From Dictyobacter aurantiacus (GTDB lineage: Bacteria; Chloroflexota; Ktedonobacteria; Ktedonobacterales; Ktedonobacteraceae): a DNA stretch of 64,000 bases. The DNA lies in the NCBI RefSeq assembly GCF_003967515.1, contig NZ_BIFQ01000001.1, positions 3,968,001 through 4,032,000 of the forward strand, written 5' to 3'. Shown here piece by piece: positions 25,765 to 34,790 of the stretch (position 1 is its first letter; each line of letters opens with the position of its first letter). A model generated the notes under the pieces. The model saw only the letters and a program-made list of their open reading frames with translations. It did not search any database and had not been told where the DNA came from. The translations under genes and the position numbers were made by a program.

Positions 25765-25971
25765 ATGAATATCGAAGAGGTTGTGAGGGCCTGGAAAGCT
25801 GACGAGAATGCAGCAGCGATAACGACCTATGACAATCCTGCCGGCAATGAGCTCTCCGAGCAGCAACTTTTGGAAGTCGTAGGAGGACTTGCGTGCGAGG
25901 TTCTTTCGTGCGGAGGTGCCGTATCGTGCCTCCTCATTGAGAGTGCAAGTTACACGTCAACGACTTATTAA
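25765..25971 (+). CDS. lanA: Lanthipeptide precursor 6, 68 aa
   Basis: The most divergent leader (MNIEEVVRAWKADEN, ELSEQQLLEVVGG), but the GG site is kept. The core LACEVLSCGGAVSC... has cysteines at 3, 8 and 14, exactly the layout of precursor 1, followed by a Ser/Thr-rich tail (SASYTSTTY). The ATG at 25765 is chosen because CAAGGA sits 7 bases upstream; a GTG at 25759 overlaps that site. Last precursor before the first LanM gene. Confidence 0.9.
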   Translation: MNIEEVVRAWKADENAAAITTYDNPAGNELSEQQLLEVVGGLACEVLSCGGAVSCLLIESASYTSTTY

Positions 25972-26098
25972 CTACAGCGGATGGTTGCGCGAGAGCTTTC
26001 TGGCTTTGCCAGTGAGCTCTCCACCCTCTTTTTCCATTGTTGAAGCTCTTTGCATGCGCCGGTCTCCACAGAGCAAAAGATGACGAGATGAAGAAAGG

Positions 26099-29000
26099 AT
26101 GATGCCTGTTATGCCTCTCCCTCAATCAGGGGTACATGTACCCAGGCCAGATCGATTACCAGGCATTCCTCCGCGAGCAACATGGGAAGCAACACTGCGC
26201 GAGTATCTCCTCTCTGTTGCGGCCCTTGCGGCTGAAGCGGATACACCAGATAAAAAACAGTGGGATTTCATCGATCCCGCCATTCCCTACCCTTTTGAGG
26301 AGATCCTTGCTCCATTTGTCGCCGTAGCCTGGCAACAGTATGTAGAGCGTGCCGGACCCGCATATGCTCGCCTCACCATACAGGCTCATACGACATTGCA
26401 ACGTCATCTGCTCCAGGTGCTCACCTCTTTCTCTGTGCAGGTTTTGCATAGCGAGTTTACGCGTGTATGCACGCAAGAGCACCACTTTGCAGGTGAACAG
26501 CCAGTAGATGAAAGCGTCCTTTACCTGTGTTTCATCAAACACCTGTATCATGGGGGATTGACAGCGTGTTTCCGCAGCTATCCCGTCCTGGCTCGTCTGC
26601 TGGCAACGACCTGTGATCTCTGGGCCGATGCCAATGTTGATTTTCTCCGGCGCCTGGAAAATGATTGGGGGGACCTCCAACAAACATTTGGAGCCGATCG
26701 TGTGGCAGGGCCAGTAACGATGATACAGCCCGCTCTCTCTGAGCCACATAATGGACGACGTACAGTCATGGCTTTGACCTTTGCTTCGGGTTACCAACTG
26801 GTGTATAAACCCACAAATATCGGATTGGAAGAAAGCTTCAATCGTTTGCTGCTATGGTGCAATGAGAGCGGTATCACTCCTTCCTTCAAAGTCCTGACCA
26901 GCATCAATCGCGATCAGTATGGATGGGTCGAGTTTGTGGAATATAAGCCCTGCCAGGATCAACAGGAGCTACAGCGGTACTATCAGCGCGTGGGTATGCT
27001 GCTTTGCCTCGTGTATCTGCTTGGTGGAGTGAATTGTACTCATGAGCACATCATTGCCTGTGGCGAGCATCCGGTCCTGGTGGATACAGGTATGCTGATG
27101 CACGCCTATGCATGCCCTGATCACCAGAATACGCAGGTGCGGGAGAGATGTTCTGATTGGGAAGAGCAGGACTATTCTGTACTGCATACTGGTTTTCTCA
27201 CCAACTGGCAATCGTTTCCAACGGCGGCGCAGGTCTCTGATGTCAGTACGCTGGGAACAGGTAGTAAACATGCGTTACTTGAGCAAAAAAATAAACAGGT
27301 AAGCTCACAAGAGCACCATATTGCTTTGAAATACGGCTGTTTGAAACCACGGGAACATTTGAATGTTCCGCTATTACCCACGGGTGAATCTGCTAACTGG
27401 GAAGAGCATAGGAAGGATATCAGCGCAGGTTTTCATCGCTGTTATCTTCTGCTCCTGGCAGAACAAAGCGCACTGTCGAGTCCTGATGGCCCGTTTCAAC
27501 AATTCAAACGACAATCCGTGCGGTTTATCTATCGACAGGCTCAGGCCTATAATGCTCTTCTGCCAAAGCTCCTTGCGCCAGAGAGCCTATGTAGTGACAT
27601 TAATCATCGCGCTGTACTGGTGAATCTCAATCGGGACGTCCTCCCCGTTGAATATCACCTCTGGGAAAAAAAGAGCAATTCGGTCTGGCGGGCAGTATGC
27701 GCAAGCGAACAGCAGGCTCTATTACAAGGTGATATCCCTTTCTTCAGCACATACCCGGATAGTACTGCCCTTACTGCCATTGATGGTCAGGAAATAGCCC
27801 ATTGTTTCCACCAGCTAGCCTTTAACCTGATGCAAGCACGACTGAAGGCGTTGAGCTATTCTGACATGCAGAAGCAAAGTGGCTATATTGCAGGGGCTTT
27901 ACATGCGGTAAGCTGTCTGAGAAGCGATGATAGAACGCAGGTGAAGGCGCACGCCGCTAGCGCAGAGCTGACGGAACACGAACTGGTGATAGAAGCTTTA
28001 CGTATCGCTGACGAGCTTGCCCGGCAGGCGATAGATCTACAGGATGGAAGTGTGACCTGGCTCACAACAATGTTTCTGCAACGTAGCCAACGATACCAGC
28101 TCCAACCCATGAAGTACAGCCTTTTTGATGGCACATCCGGGGTTGCGCTCTTCCTGGCGGCAGCCGCGCGCATCTCTAACCGAGCCAGCTATCGTGACCT
28201 GGCGTTAGCAGCGGTGCAGCCGATATGCCAGCGTATACACTCTCATGGAGATATGCTCTTGAGAGAAATAGGTATTGGTGGCGCTGTAGGGCTAGGTTCT
28301 ATTGTGTATGCGTTTACCCGTATAAGCCAGTTTATCAATGAGCCTCAACTTCTCGTTGATGCGAGGATGGCCGCTGGACTGATGAAGGCTGAGCATATCG
28401 TCAATGATCAGGTTTTAGATATCATCGCGGGCGCGGCAGGTACAATTCCAGGTTTGCTTGCTCTCTATGATGCCTCAGGTGATCAAGAAATTCTTGAACT
28501 GGCTTGCCTCTGCGCTCAACACTTGATGAAAGCGCGAACTATGAGCTCCGCTGGCTGCCTGGCATGGCCGACCCTTGGCGGAAAGCACTGTACTGGCTTC
28601 GCCCATGGCATAGCCGGTATCGCCTATGCATTAACACGTTTGTATGCTATCACGCATGATGCTGATCTGTTAAGCGCCGCGCGCGAAGCTCTCATATATG
28701 AAGATTGTGCATTTATCGCTGAGGTCGGCAATTGGCCTGACGTGCTCGGTGCCAGTAAATCAATGGTCATGACCGCCTGGTGCCACGGCGCGCCTGGTAT
28801 TGGGTTAGCCCGCCTGGGTGGTCTGCCAGTTCTAGATACAACTCGCATTCGCGCTGACATCGAGGTCGCATTACGGACGACACAAAGTTTCCCTCAGGGT
28901 TTGTTAGATTTCCTCTGCTGTGGCAATCTTGGACGTGCGGAGTTTTTGTTTACCGCGGGCCATCTACTTACCCGACCAGAACTTATCCAGGATGCGCTGG

Positions 29001-29173
29001 GCAATACCAGGAGCCTGATTGCCCGAGCACGGCTGCGAGGCTCATTTCACCTGAATGGTGCTTTACCTGGTCTGTCTATTCCAAAATTCTTTCACGGTAC
29101 AGCAGGCATTGGTTATACATTCCTGCGCATGGCATATCCCCATATGTTTCCTTCAGTGCTGTTATGGCAATAA
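26099..29173 (+). CDS. lanM: LanM 1: intact CCG-type cyclase, degenerate dehydratase
   Basis: A 1024-residue class II lanthipeptide synthetase with an N-terminal DUF4135 dehydratase domain (to about 600) and a C-terminal LanC-like cyclase (about 660-1020). The ATP lysine is present (VYKP, Lys237), but the catalytic D-x-H-x-E-N reads N-C-T-H-E-H (residues 312-317) and the DLE after it is DTG (Asp329 kept); the FRPTxxY-like segment is also altered. By contrast the cyclase zinc ligands are complete: Cys895 in WCHGAPG and Cys940-Cys941 in LCCGNLGR, the three-cysteine CCG type known from the promiscuous ProcM. It probably cyclises but does not dehydrate. Start may also be ATG 26102 or 26111. Confidence 0.92.
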   Translation: MMPVMPLPQSGVHVPRPDRLPGIPPRATWEATLREYLLSVAALAAEADTPDKKQWDFIDPAIPYPFEEILAPFVAVAWQQYVERAGPAYARLTIQAHTTLQRHLLQVLTSFSVQVLHSEFTRVCTQEHHFAGEQPVDESVLYLCFIKHLYHGGLTACFRSYPVLARLLATTCDLWADANVDFLRRLENDWGDLQQTFGADRVAGPVTMIQPALSEPHNGRRTVMALTFASGYQLVYKPTNIGLEESFNRLLLWCNESGITPSFKVLTSINRDQYGWVEFVEYKPCQDQQELQRYYQRVGMLLCLVYLLGGVNCTHEHIIACGEHPVLVDTGMLMHAYACPDHQNTQVRERCSDWEEQDYSVLHTGFLTNWQSFPTAAQVSDVSTLGTGSKHALLEQKNKQVSSQEHHIALKYGCLKPREHLNVPLLPTGESANWEEHRKDISAGFHRCYLLLLAEQSALSSPDGPFQQFKRQSVRFIYRQAQAYNALLPKLLAPESLCSDINHRAVLVNLNRDVLPVEYHLWEKKSNSVWRAVCASEQQALLQGDIPFFSTYPDSTALTAIDGQEIAHCFHQLAFNLMQARLKALSYSDMQKQSGYIAGALHAVSCLRSDDRTQVKAHAASAELTEHELVIEALRIADELARQAIDLQDGSVTWLTTMFLQRSQRYQLQPMKYSLFDGTSGVALFLAAAARISNRASYRDLALAAVQPICQRIHSHGDMLLREIGIGGAVGLGSIVYAFTRISQFINEPQLLVDARMAAGLMKAEHIVNDQVLDIIAGAAGTIPGLLALYDASGDQEILELACLCAQHLMKARTMSSAGCLAWPTLGGKHCTGFAHGIAGIAYALTRLYAITHDADLLSAAREALIYEDCAFIAEVGNWPDVLGASKSMVMTAWCHGAPGIGLARLGGLPVLDTTRIRADIEVALRTTQSFPQGLLDFLCCGNLGRAEFLFTAGHLLTRPELIQDALGNTRSLIARARLRGSFHLNGALPGLSIPKFFHGTAGIGYTFLRMAYPHMFPSVLLWQ

Positions 29174-29232
29174 TAGAGCGGCAATATCCTCGCCAGGGAA
29201 TTCAAGGATAAGATAAGAATGGAAGGATAGAA

Positions 29233-32200
29233 ATGAAAAAAATCCTCACAACCACTACTCACACTGCACCGTTATTATGGCAGACTCCCCATTGGTATCA
29301 TGCTACCACCCTGGAGGAGCGTATCGCATCATTATCAGCCGCGAATACTAACTTTGCCAGTGAGCAAAATGACAAGGAGCAGGCACACAAGAAATTGCAG
29401 CGTTGGAAAGAACAACTGCCTTTCAATAACGGTTCTTCCTTCGCCGATCGCCTTGCTATGGATGGTATCACTGAAGAGGATCTCCTCGTGCTGCTCGGTG
29501 AGCCTATTGAGGCACTCTATGCGCGTCTTGCTCAAGCTCCTGCGCCCGATTGGCTCACCAGGCTCGCCGACAACCTGGAAACAGACGACTCTCTTGCCAC
29601 TATTGCTCGTCTGTTTAAGGAAGCGGAGGATACTCCCGGGGCCTACGCGCTCTTACAACCTTTTTATCCACTCATGCAAAAGGGCGTGGACCAACTTCAG
29701 GCACAGATAGCGGTTCTCTCTGAGCGGTATGATCGGCTTCCATTCCGTCCGGATACCATCCTCGCCTTGCTTCTTCCAAACCTCGCTCGACAGATCATGC
29801 CGAAAATAAGCAGAACGTTTGTGCTCGAATTGAATATCGCTCGCTTGCGCGGACAATTGCAAGGAGACACACCGCGGGAACGCTTTCGCTGTTACTTACA
29901 ACAACTGGGTCAACACGAAAACCTGCGGGCCTTTCTGGAAGAATATTGCATTCTGGCACGCCAACTGATGGTAACCATTGATGCATGGGTCGACTGTAGC
30001 CTGGAATTCTTGCGCCATCTCTGTAAAGACTGGGAGGAGATCTTAGCTGTGTTCTCGCCTGAACAGGCTCCCGGTATACTTATCAAAGTTGCGGGTGGAG
30101 CAGGTGATACGCACCGCAATGGGCACAGTGTAATGATTTTGAAATTTCAGTCGGGCTGGCAACTGGTCTATAAGCCGAGATCGCTAGGCATCGACGCACA
30201 TTTTCAGGAACTGCTTACCTGGCTCAATACGCGCGGCAATCACCCTGCATTTCGTACATTGAAGGTCGTCAACAAAGTAAGCTATGGCTGGATGGAATAT
30301 GTGCCGGACACTGAATGTACGTCCGAAGACGAGATCAGGCGTTTTTACGAGCGCCAGGGCGGTTACCTCGCTTTGTTGTATGCGCTGGATGCGATTGATT
30401 TCCATGCTGAGAATGTCATTGCTGCCGGTGAGCATCCACTCTTGATAGATCTGGAGGCGCTCTTTCATCCACGCATAAAAATAGAAGGTGCATATGACAT
30501 TGAACGTCCGGCGGCAAATGCTCTGGCTCATTCCGTGACACGGATAGCCTTGCTTCCACAGCGCATCTGGTCGAATGATGAAGCGGAGGGCATTGATATG
30601 AGCGGACTGGGCAGGACTGAAGGGCAGTTGACCCCTCACCCTATAGCGCAGTGGGAAGATGTGGGCACCGATGAGATGAAGCTCATCCGCGAGCGCGTGA
30701 AGATGAGCGGCAACAAAAATTGCCCGAAATTCCATGGACAGAATGTGCTGGCACTCGATTTTATTGATAGCCTGATCACGGGTTTCACTTCAATGTATCA
30801 GCTCTTGATGAAGCATCGAGATGCATTTATCGCAGATGTGCTTCCGCGCTTTGCCCATGACGAGGTTCGTTTTATTGCACGTGCGACACGAACCTATGCG
30901 TTACTTCTCACTGAAAGCTCCCATCCGAATGTTCTGCGGGATGCTCTGAAGCAGGAGCGCTTCTTTGATCGTTTGTGGATAGCCGCCGAGGACCAACCCC
31001 ATCTTCAAAGGCTCATCCCGGCGGAACGAGCGGATATGCAGCGAGGTGACGTTCCCATCTTTACTACGCATCCTGATAGTCGTGATCTCTTTACCAGCCA
31101 GGGTAAGCGTATCCCGGGCTTCTTTGCCGCGACGAGTATGGAATCCGTCAAACAACACATCCAGCAGCTGAACGAGAAGGATCTGTATCGCCAGGTCTGG
31201 ATGATCCGAGCCGCTTTTACCAGTATACCGGAGAGCGAACAGTACGCAGACAGATGGCGAGATGCGGTGTACACCTCACAGGTGAATTGTTTAGCTACCT
31301 GTCACGAGCGCCTCTTAGCGGCAGCGTGCGCCATCGGCAATCGTCTGGATCGCAGTGCCTTACGCACTGGGCAACTGGTGGATTGGTATGGGGTAACACA
31401 TGTAAAAGAGCATGCGTGGAGCATTGCCCCGGCTGGCATGGACCTGTACAGCGGTCTCCCTGGTATTATATTGTTCCTGAGTTACCTGAGTACCACGACA
31501 GGGGACGCCCATTATCGTGATGTCGCGCGACAGGCGCTCAAGACACTGCGTCTCCAGGTAGCACAGGTTCAAAAACGCCCTGCGCTTGCCAGTATCGGTG
31601 CCTTCACTGGAATAGGGTCATGCATTTACCTCTTCTCACACCTGGCACGGCTCTGGCGTGAACCGGTTTTGTTACAAGAAGCTGAAGCACTTGTTCAACT
31701 CTTTCCCTCCAAAATCGAGCAGGATACTCAGTTCAATATTGTGGATGGTGCGGCGGGATGCCTTGCGAACCTGCTCGTACTCAATGCTGTTGCTCCATCG
31801 CCTGCAACGCTTGCCACCGCTATTAAATGTGGTGATCACCTGCTTGCACATGCATACCCTATCAGTGAGGGCTTGACCTGGAAAACGTCGAAACAAGAGC
31901 CGCTTACAGGATTTTCACATGGCACAATCGGCATTGCCTGGAGCCTCTTCAAGTTAGCCGCTGCCAGCGGAGAGGAACGGTTTCGCCAGGCAGCGTCGCT
32001 AGCCCTTGCCTATGAGCGAAGTTTGTTTTCGTCGGCGCGACAAAGCAGGCAGTTGCGTAATTCATCAGGTGCTTTACAGCAAGATCATAATATGAAGAAT
32101 GAAGAGGAACTTCAGCAGGCATACGGTATGGCATGGAGTCGGGGAATGCCGGGTATCGCTCTTGGTCTTCTTGACTGCCTTCAATACGTCGATGATGCAT

Positions 32201-32583
32201 CTATGCATTGTGAGGTAGAGATGGCGCTGAACACCATCATTGCATATGGCGCCGGTTATCATCACAAGCCGATTGGTCCAAATCACTCGCTGTATCATGG
32301 TGACGCTGGCAATCTGGAAGCCCTGTTAGTGGCAAGCCAGACGCTCGCCCATTTAGAGTACCATCAGCATGTGGAGCATATTGCCTCACGATTTCTTGAG
32401 CACATCGAACGTTCCGGAGGCATCATGGGCGTGCCATTGAACGTTGAGACGCCTGGGCTCATGCTTGGTCTGTCGGGCATTGGATATGAGTTGCTTCGCT
32501 TAGCCAGGCCGGACGCCGTACCATCAATACTTCTCCTGGTACCTCCCATCAATTTTGATGAGATGCAAATGAGCAAACAATAA
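29233..32583 (+). CDS. lanM: LanM 2: intact dehydratase, cyclase without zinc cysteines
   Basis: A 1116-residue class II synthetase. The dehydratase domain has the full set: Lys314 in LVYKP, Asp389-x-His391-x-x-Asn394 in DFHAEN, Asp406 in LIDLEALFH and a later RTYALLLTESSHP. The cyclase domain (about 720-1105) keeps the histidine of TGFSHG but its zinc site is lost: WCHG reads W-S-R-G (Ser969) and SLCHGD reads S-L-Y-H-G-D (Tyr1021, His1022). It should therefore phosphorylate and dehydrate precursors without closing rings. It follows LanM 1 by 59 bp and ends the operon. Ribosome site GGAAGGA. Confidence 0.93.
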   Translation: MKKILTTTTHTAPLLWQTPHWYHATTLEERIASLSAANTNFASEQNDKEQAHKKLQRWKEQLPFNNGSSFADRLAMDGITEEDLLVLLGEPIEALYARLAQAPAPDWLTRLADNLETDDSLATIARLFKEAEDTPGAYALLQPFYPLMQKGVDQLQAQIAVLSERYDRLPFRPDTILALLLPNLARQIMPKISRTFVLELNIARLRGQLQGDTPRERFRCYLQQLGQHENLRAFLEEYCILARQLMVTIDAWVDCSLEFLRHLCKDWEEILAVFSPEQAPGILIKVAGGAGDTHRNGHSVMILKFQSGWQLVYKPRSLGIDAHFQELLTWLNTRGNHPAFRTLKVVNKVSYGWMEYVPDTECTSEDEIRRFYERQGGYLALLYALDAIDFHAENVIAAGEHPLLIDLEALFHPRIKIEGAYDIERPAANALAHSVTRIALLPQRIWSNDEAEGIDMSGLGRTEGQLTPHPIAQWEDVGTDEMKLIRERVKMSGNKNCPKFHGQNVLALDFIDSLITGFTSMYQLLMKHRDAFIADVLPRFAHDEVRFIARATRTYALLLTESSHPNVLRDALKQERFFDRLWIAAEDQPHLQRLIPAERADMQRGDVPIFTTHPDSRDLFTSQGKRIPGFFAATSMESVKQHIQQLNEKDLYRQVWMIRAAFTSIPESEQYADRWRDAVYTSQVNCLATCHERLLAAACAIGNRLDRSALRTGQLVDWYGVTHVKEHAWSIAPAGMDLYSGLPGIILFLSYLSTTTGDAHYRDVARQALKTLRLQVAQVQKRPALASIGAFTGIGSCIYLFSHLARLWREPVLLQEAEALVQLFPSKIEQDTQFNIVDGAAGCLANLLVLNAVAPSPATLATAIKCGDHLLAHAYPISEGLTWKTSKQEPLTGFSHGTIGIAWSLFKLAAASGEERFRQAASLALAYERSLFSSARQSRQLRNSSGALQQDHNMKNEEELQQAYGMAWSRGMPGIALGLLDCLQYVDDASMHCEVEMALNTIIAYGAGYHHKPIGPNHSLYHGDAGNLEALLVASQTLAHLEYHQHVEHIASRFLEHIERSGGIMGVPLNVETPGLMLGLSGIGYELLRLARPDAVPSILLLVPPINFDEMQMSKQ

Positions 32584-32679
32584 AACCACCACTGCACCCT
32601 TCAGTGGCTCCTGGTTCCTGGCAACATGTCATACTACTGTCGGCCATTCGAAGAGATGTTCCGTTAGTTTTTTGCTACG

Positions 32680-32720
32680 GCAGGGATGCTGGCGCAGATC
32701 GCCAGCATCCCTGCTTTTTT
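32680..32720. terminator. Strong terminator between lanthipeptide operon and PmoA-like gene
   Basis: A perfect 15-bp stem (32680-32694 with 32700-32714) and a 5-nt loop followed by six T on the plus strand. It sits between convergent genes and may serve both. Confidence 0.92.
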
Positions 32721-32728
32721 GTAATCTG

Positions 32729-33637
32729 CTACTTTGAGGCTTGCTTCTGGGCTACGTACTGTTCGAGGTCTTGACGCGACCATGCGCCGTTGGCAAGCAT
32801 GACGTGGTAGTTGAGGACCAGGTCGTCCCCCGGCTGCAGAGGATAGTATTCATCAAACATGAATGAGCAGCTGATGCAGGCGTAGGGGTCGTTGCGCACA
32901 AACCATTTGTTGGGATAGCGGGGATTCTCCGGCTGATCTACGAACAGGATGGTTGATCGTGCCTGGTTGCCGTCGTGCTTGCCGCTCAGGGCCAGCCAGG
33001 GGGCACGTTTGCCCATGCTTTCAGGACCCTCCAGGCCGTCGGGGCCGATGATGTTGCCGTGCAGGAATGAGCGTGGTCCGCGCCAGAACAAGCCGCCATA
33101 ACCGGCGTCCGGGCGGCCTTCGGTGGTTGGGGAGCCAAAGTTCAGCGGCCGCTGCGTGACGTTGGTCAGGCGAAAGGCCAGATCCAGGCTCCAGTAGCCC
33201 GCCTCGGGATTGATCTCGCTGACGACGATCTTGCGTTCCTCCTTGAACCAGGTTTCTCCCGCCTGCGTCACCCATTGGAGCTGTTCGCGGCAGCGTACCT
33301 GTCCGTCGTTGCTTACCTCCTGCCAGCCAACGTGGTCTATGTGACCATTGTTGGCAAGCTGGATATAGCCCTGCTGCTCGCGGGTATAGGTGGGGCCACC
33401 CCAGAAGTTTTCTTCTTCGATGTTGGCGATACACATAGTCAGGCCGATATGCCAGAGGTGATCATGGGGACGGAACAGGCTCAGTTCGTTGCCCGCCAGT
33501 GTGCGCAAGGGATGAAAATAGGGTCGGGGCGACTCGCGTGCTGGATTCTTCGACTTATATACGTATTTGAACAGTGTCTGTCCTTGATAGGCTACTTCGA
33601 TCGCATCATTGAGCGTATGGGTCAGGGTTGTTTCCAT
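32729..33637 (-). CDS. PmoA-family protein (DUF6807-type)
   Basis: A 302-residue protein of the group annotated as PmoA (a misnomer from methane oxygenase). The diagnostic stretch RPHDHLWHIGLTM with a cluster of histidines lies at about residue 55. The family is found in carbohydrate catabolic clusters and has a galactose-mutarotase-like look, but no activity is established that I can name. The start follows AGAGGAG. It is the last gene of a minus-strand set with an enolase-superfamily enzyme, an oxidoreductase and an ABC transporter, so a role in sugar-acid or glycoside catabolism is inferred. Confidence 0.8.
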   Translation of the reverse strand: METTLTHTLNDAIEVAYQGQTLFKYVYKSKNPARESPRPYFHPLRTLAGNELSLFRPHDHLWHIGLTMCIANIEEENFWGGPTYTREQQGYIQLANNGHIDHVGWQEVSNDGQVRCREQLQWVTQAGETWFKEERKIVVSEINPEAGYWSLDLAFRLTNVTQRPLNFGSPTTEGRPDAGYGGLFWRGPRSFLHGNIIGPDGLEGPESMGKRAPWLALSGKHDGNQARSTILFVDQPENPRYPNKWFVRNDPYACISCSFMFDEYYPLQPGDDLVLNYHVMLANGAWSRQDLEQYVAQKQASK

Positions 33638-33656
33638 AGAGATGTCTCCTCTTTGT

Positions 33657-34784
33657 TCAGGCGGCCTCTAATGCATCCTGTCGAGGCTGTACCCCGATGC
33701 CGGGATGCATCCCGAGGTGGACGGCTCCATCAAATTCGAACCTGGCTTTGTCTGGATAGAGCGTAGACTCATCCAGGAACTGGCTACCATTGAGGGCGGC
33801 TGGCCCATGATGGCCAAACGCGACCGCCAGCTGGCAGACGGCCAGTTTAGTGAGCAGACTGTCCGTCAGGCCGCTGACGAGCAGGGGAAGTCCCGCGGAA
33901 GCGGCGACGGCGATCTGCTGCAGGGAGGGCCAGATGCCTCCGCTGCGCGTGATCTTGATGACGAGATAGTCTACCAGCCCCTCGGCGGCGTAGTGGAAGA
34001 AGTCGGCGGGACTGACGCTGGCCTCGTCGATGGCCAGGGGGATAGGGCACTGCTGGCGCAGTCGCCGCATCAGCTGCAGTTGGTCTGCGGGGAATGGCTG
34101 TTCCAGCACGTTCACCCCGGCGTCGGCGAAGCCGCGCGCCAGCGCCAGCGCCTCTGGCGGCTGCAGTCCCTGATTGGCGTCCGCCCACACAAACGCCTCT
34201 GGTCCGGCGACCTGGCGGATCGTCCTGGCGATATCCCGATCGGTCTCGGAGGCCACAGCGGCCTTGAAGTTAAAGTGGCGAAAGCCTTTCTCCCGGGCCT
34301 CCATGATCTCGCGCTGTACATCCGCGACCCCGTGCGAGGTGAGCGTGTAGCTGAGCTCAACGGTGTTGCGCTGTCCGCTGCCGCCCAGATAGCTGCGCAG
34401 GGGCAGGCCAGCGTTGCGCGCGCAGAGATCGTGGACCGCCATGTCGAGGGCGGCCCGGGCGACCGGCATGCCGGTGCTGGGGCCCCGGCCAATCGCGCTC
34501 TGCATGCGCTGGTGCAGCCCCCAGCGATCCGTGATCTCCAGACCGAGAATGGCAGGACCCAGATAGTCGCGGATCGTACTGGTGACCGATGCGATAGTCT
34601 CATAGGACCATTGAGGCATGGGGCGTCCCTCGCCCCAGCCAACATTCCCCTCACTATCGGTCACTTTGACCAGAGCGATGGAGGCCGTTCCTCCGGCCGC
34701 TCCGGCGGAGCCGGACGAGAAGCGGAAAGTCTGCGTCACCGGCAGGGAGGCAGAGAAAACCTCAACCTTCTGAATCATGTTCAT
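33657..34784 (-). CDS. Mandelate racemase / muconate lactonizing enzyme family protein
   Basis: A 375-residue enolase-superfamily enzyme. An N-terminal capping domain (1-130) is followed by a barrel with FKAAV carrying a lysine (about 185), metal ligands in VWADANQGL, VLEQPFP and AIDEASVSP, and a C-terminal lysine in VIKITRSGGI. This is the MLE-like arrangement with a lysine on each side of the site, found in dipeptide epimerases and lactonizing enzymes. The substrate cannot be fixed; the cluster suggests a sugar-derived acid. It starts 6 bp downstream of the Gfo/Idh/MocA gene's stop. Confidence 0.87.
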   Translation of the reverse strand: MNMIQKVEVFSASLPVTQTFRFSSGSAGAAGGTASIALVKVTDSEGNVGWGEGRPMPQWSYETIASVTSTIRDYLGPAILGLEITDRWGLHQRMQSAIGRGPSTGMPVARAALDMAVHDLCARNAGLPLRSYLGGSGQRNTVELSYTLTSHGVADVQREIMEAREKGFRHFNFKAAVASETDRDIARTIRQVAGPEAFVWADANQGLQPPEALALARGFADAGVNVLEQPFPADQLQLMRRLRQQCPIPLAIDEASVSPADFFHYAAEGLVDYLVIKITRSGGIWPSLQQIAVAASAGLPLLVSGLTDSLLTKLAVCQLAVAFGHHGPAALNGSQFLDESTLYPDKARFEFDGAVHLGMHPGIGVQPRQDALEAA

Positions 34785-34790
34785 GGCTCG

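Noticed and set aside
24438-25971. CRISPR array, because of regular repeats
   Set aside because: The repeats are coding leaders about 120 bp long with 200-300 bp spacing and variable cores, not short identical repeats with unique spacers.
29233-32583. A standard two-component lantibiotic reading, with one complete LanM per peptide
   Set aside because: Neither LanM retains all catalytic residues and there are six similar precursors rather than an alpha/beta pair.
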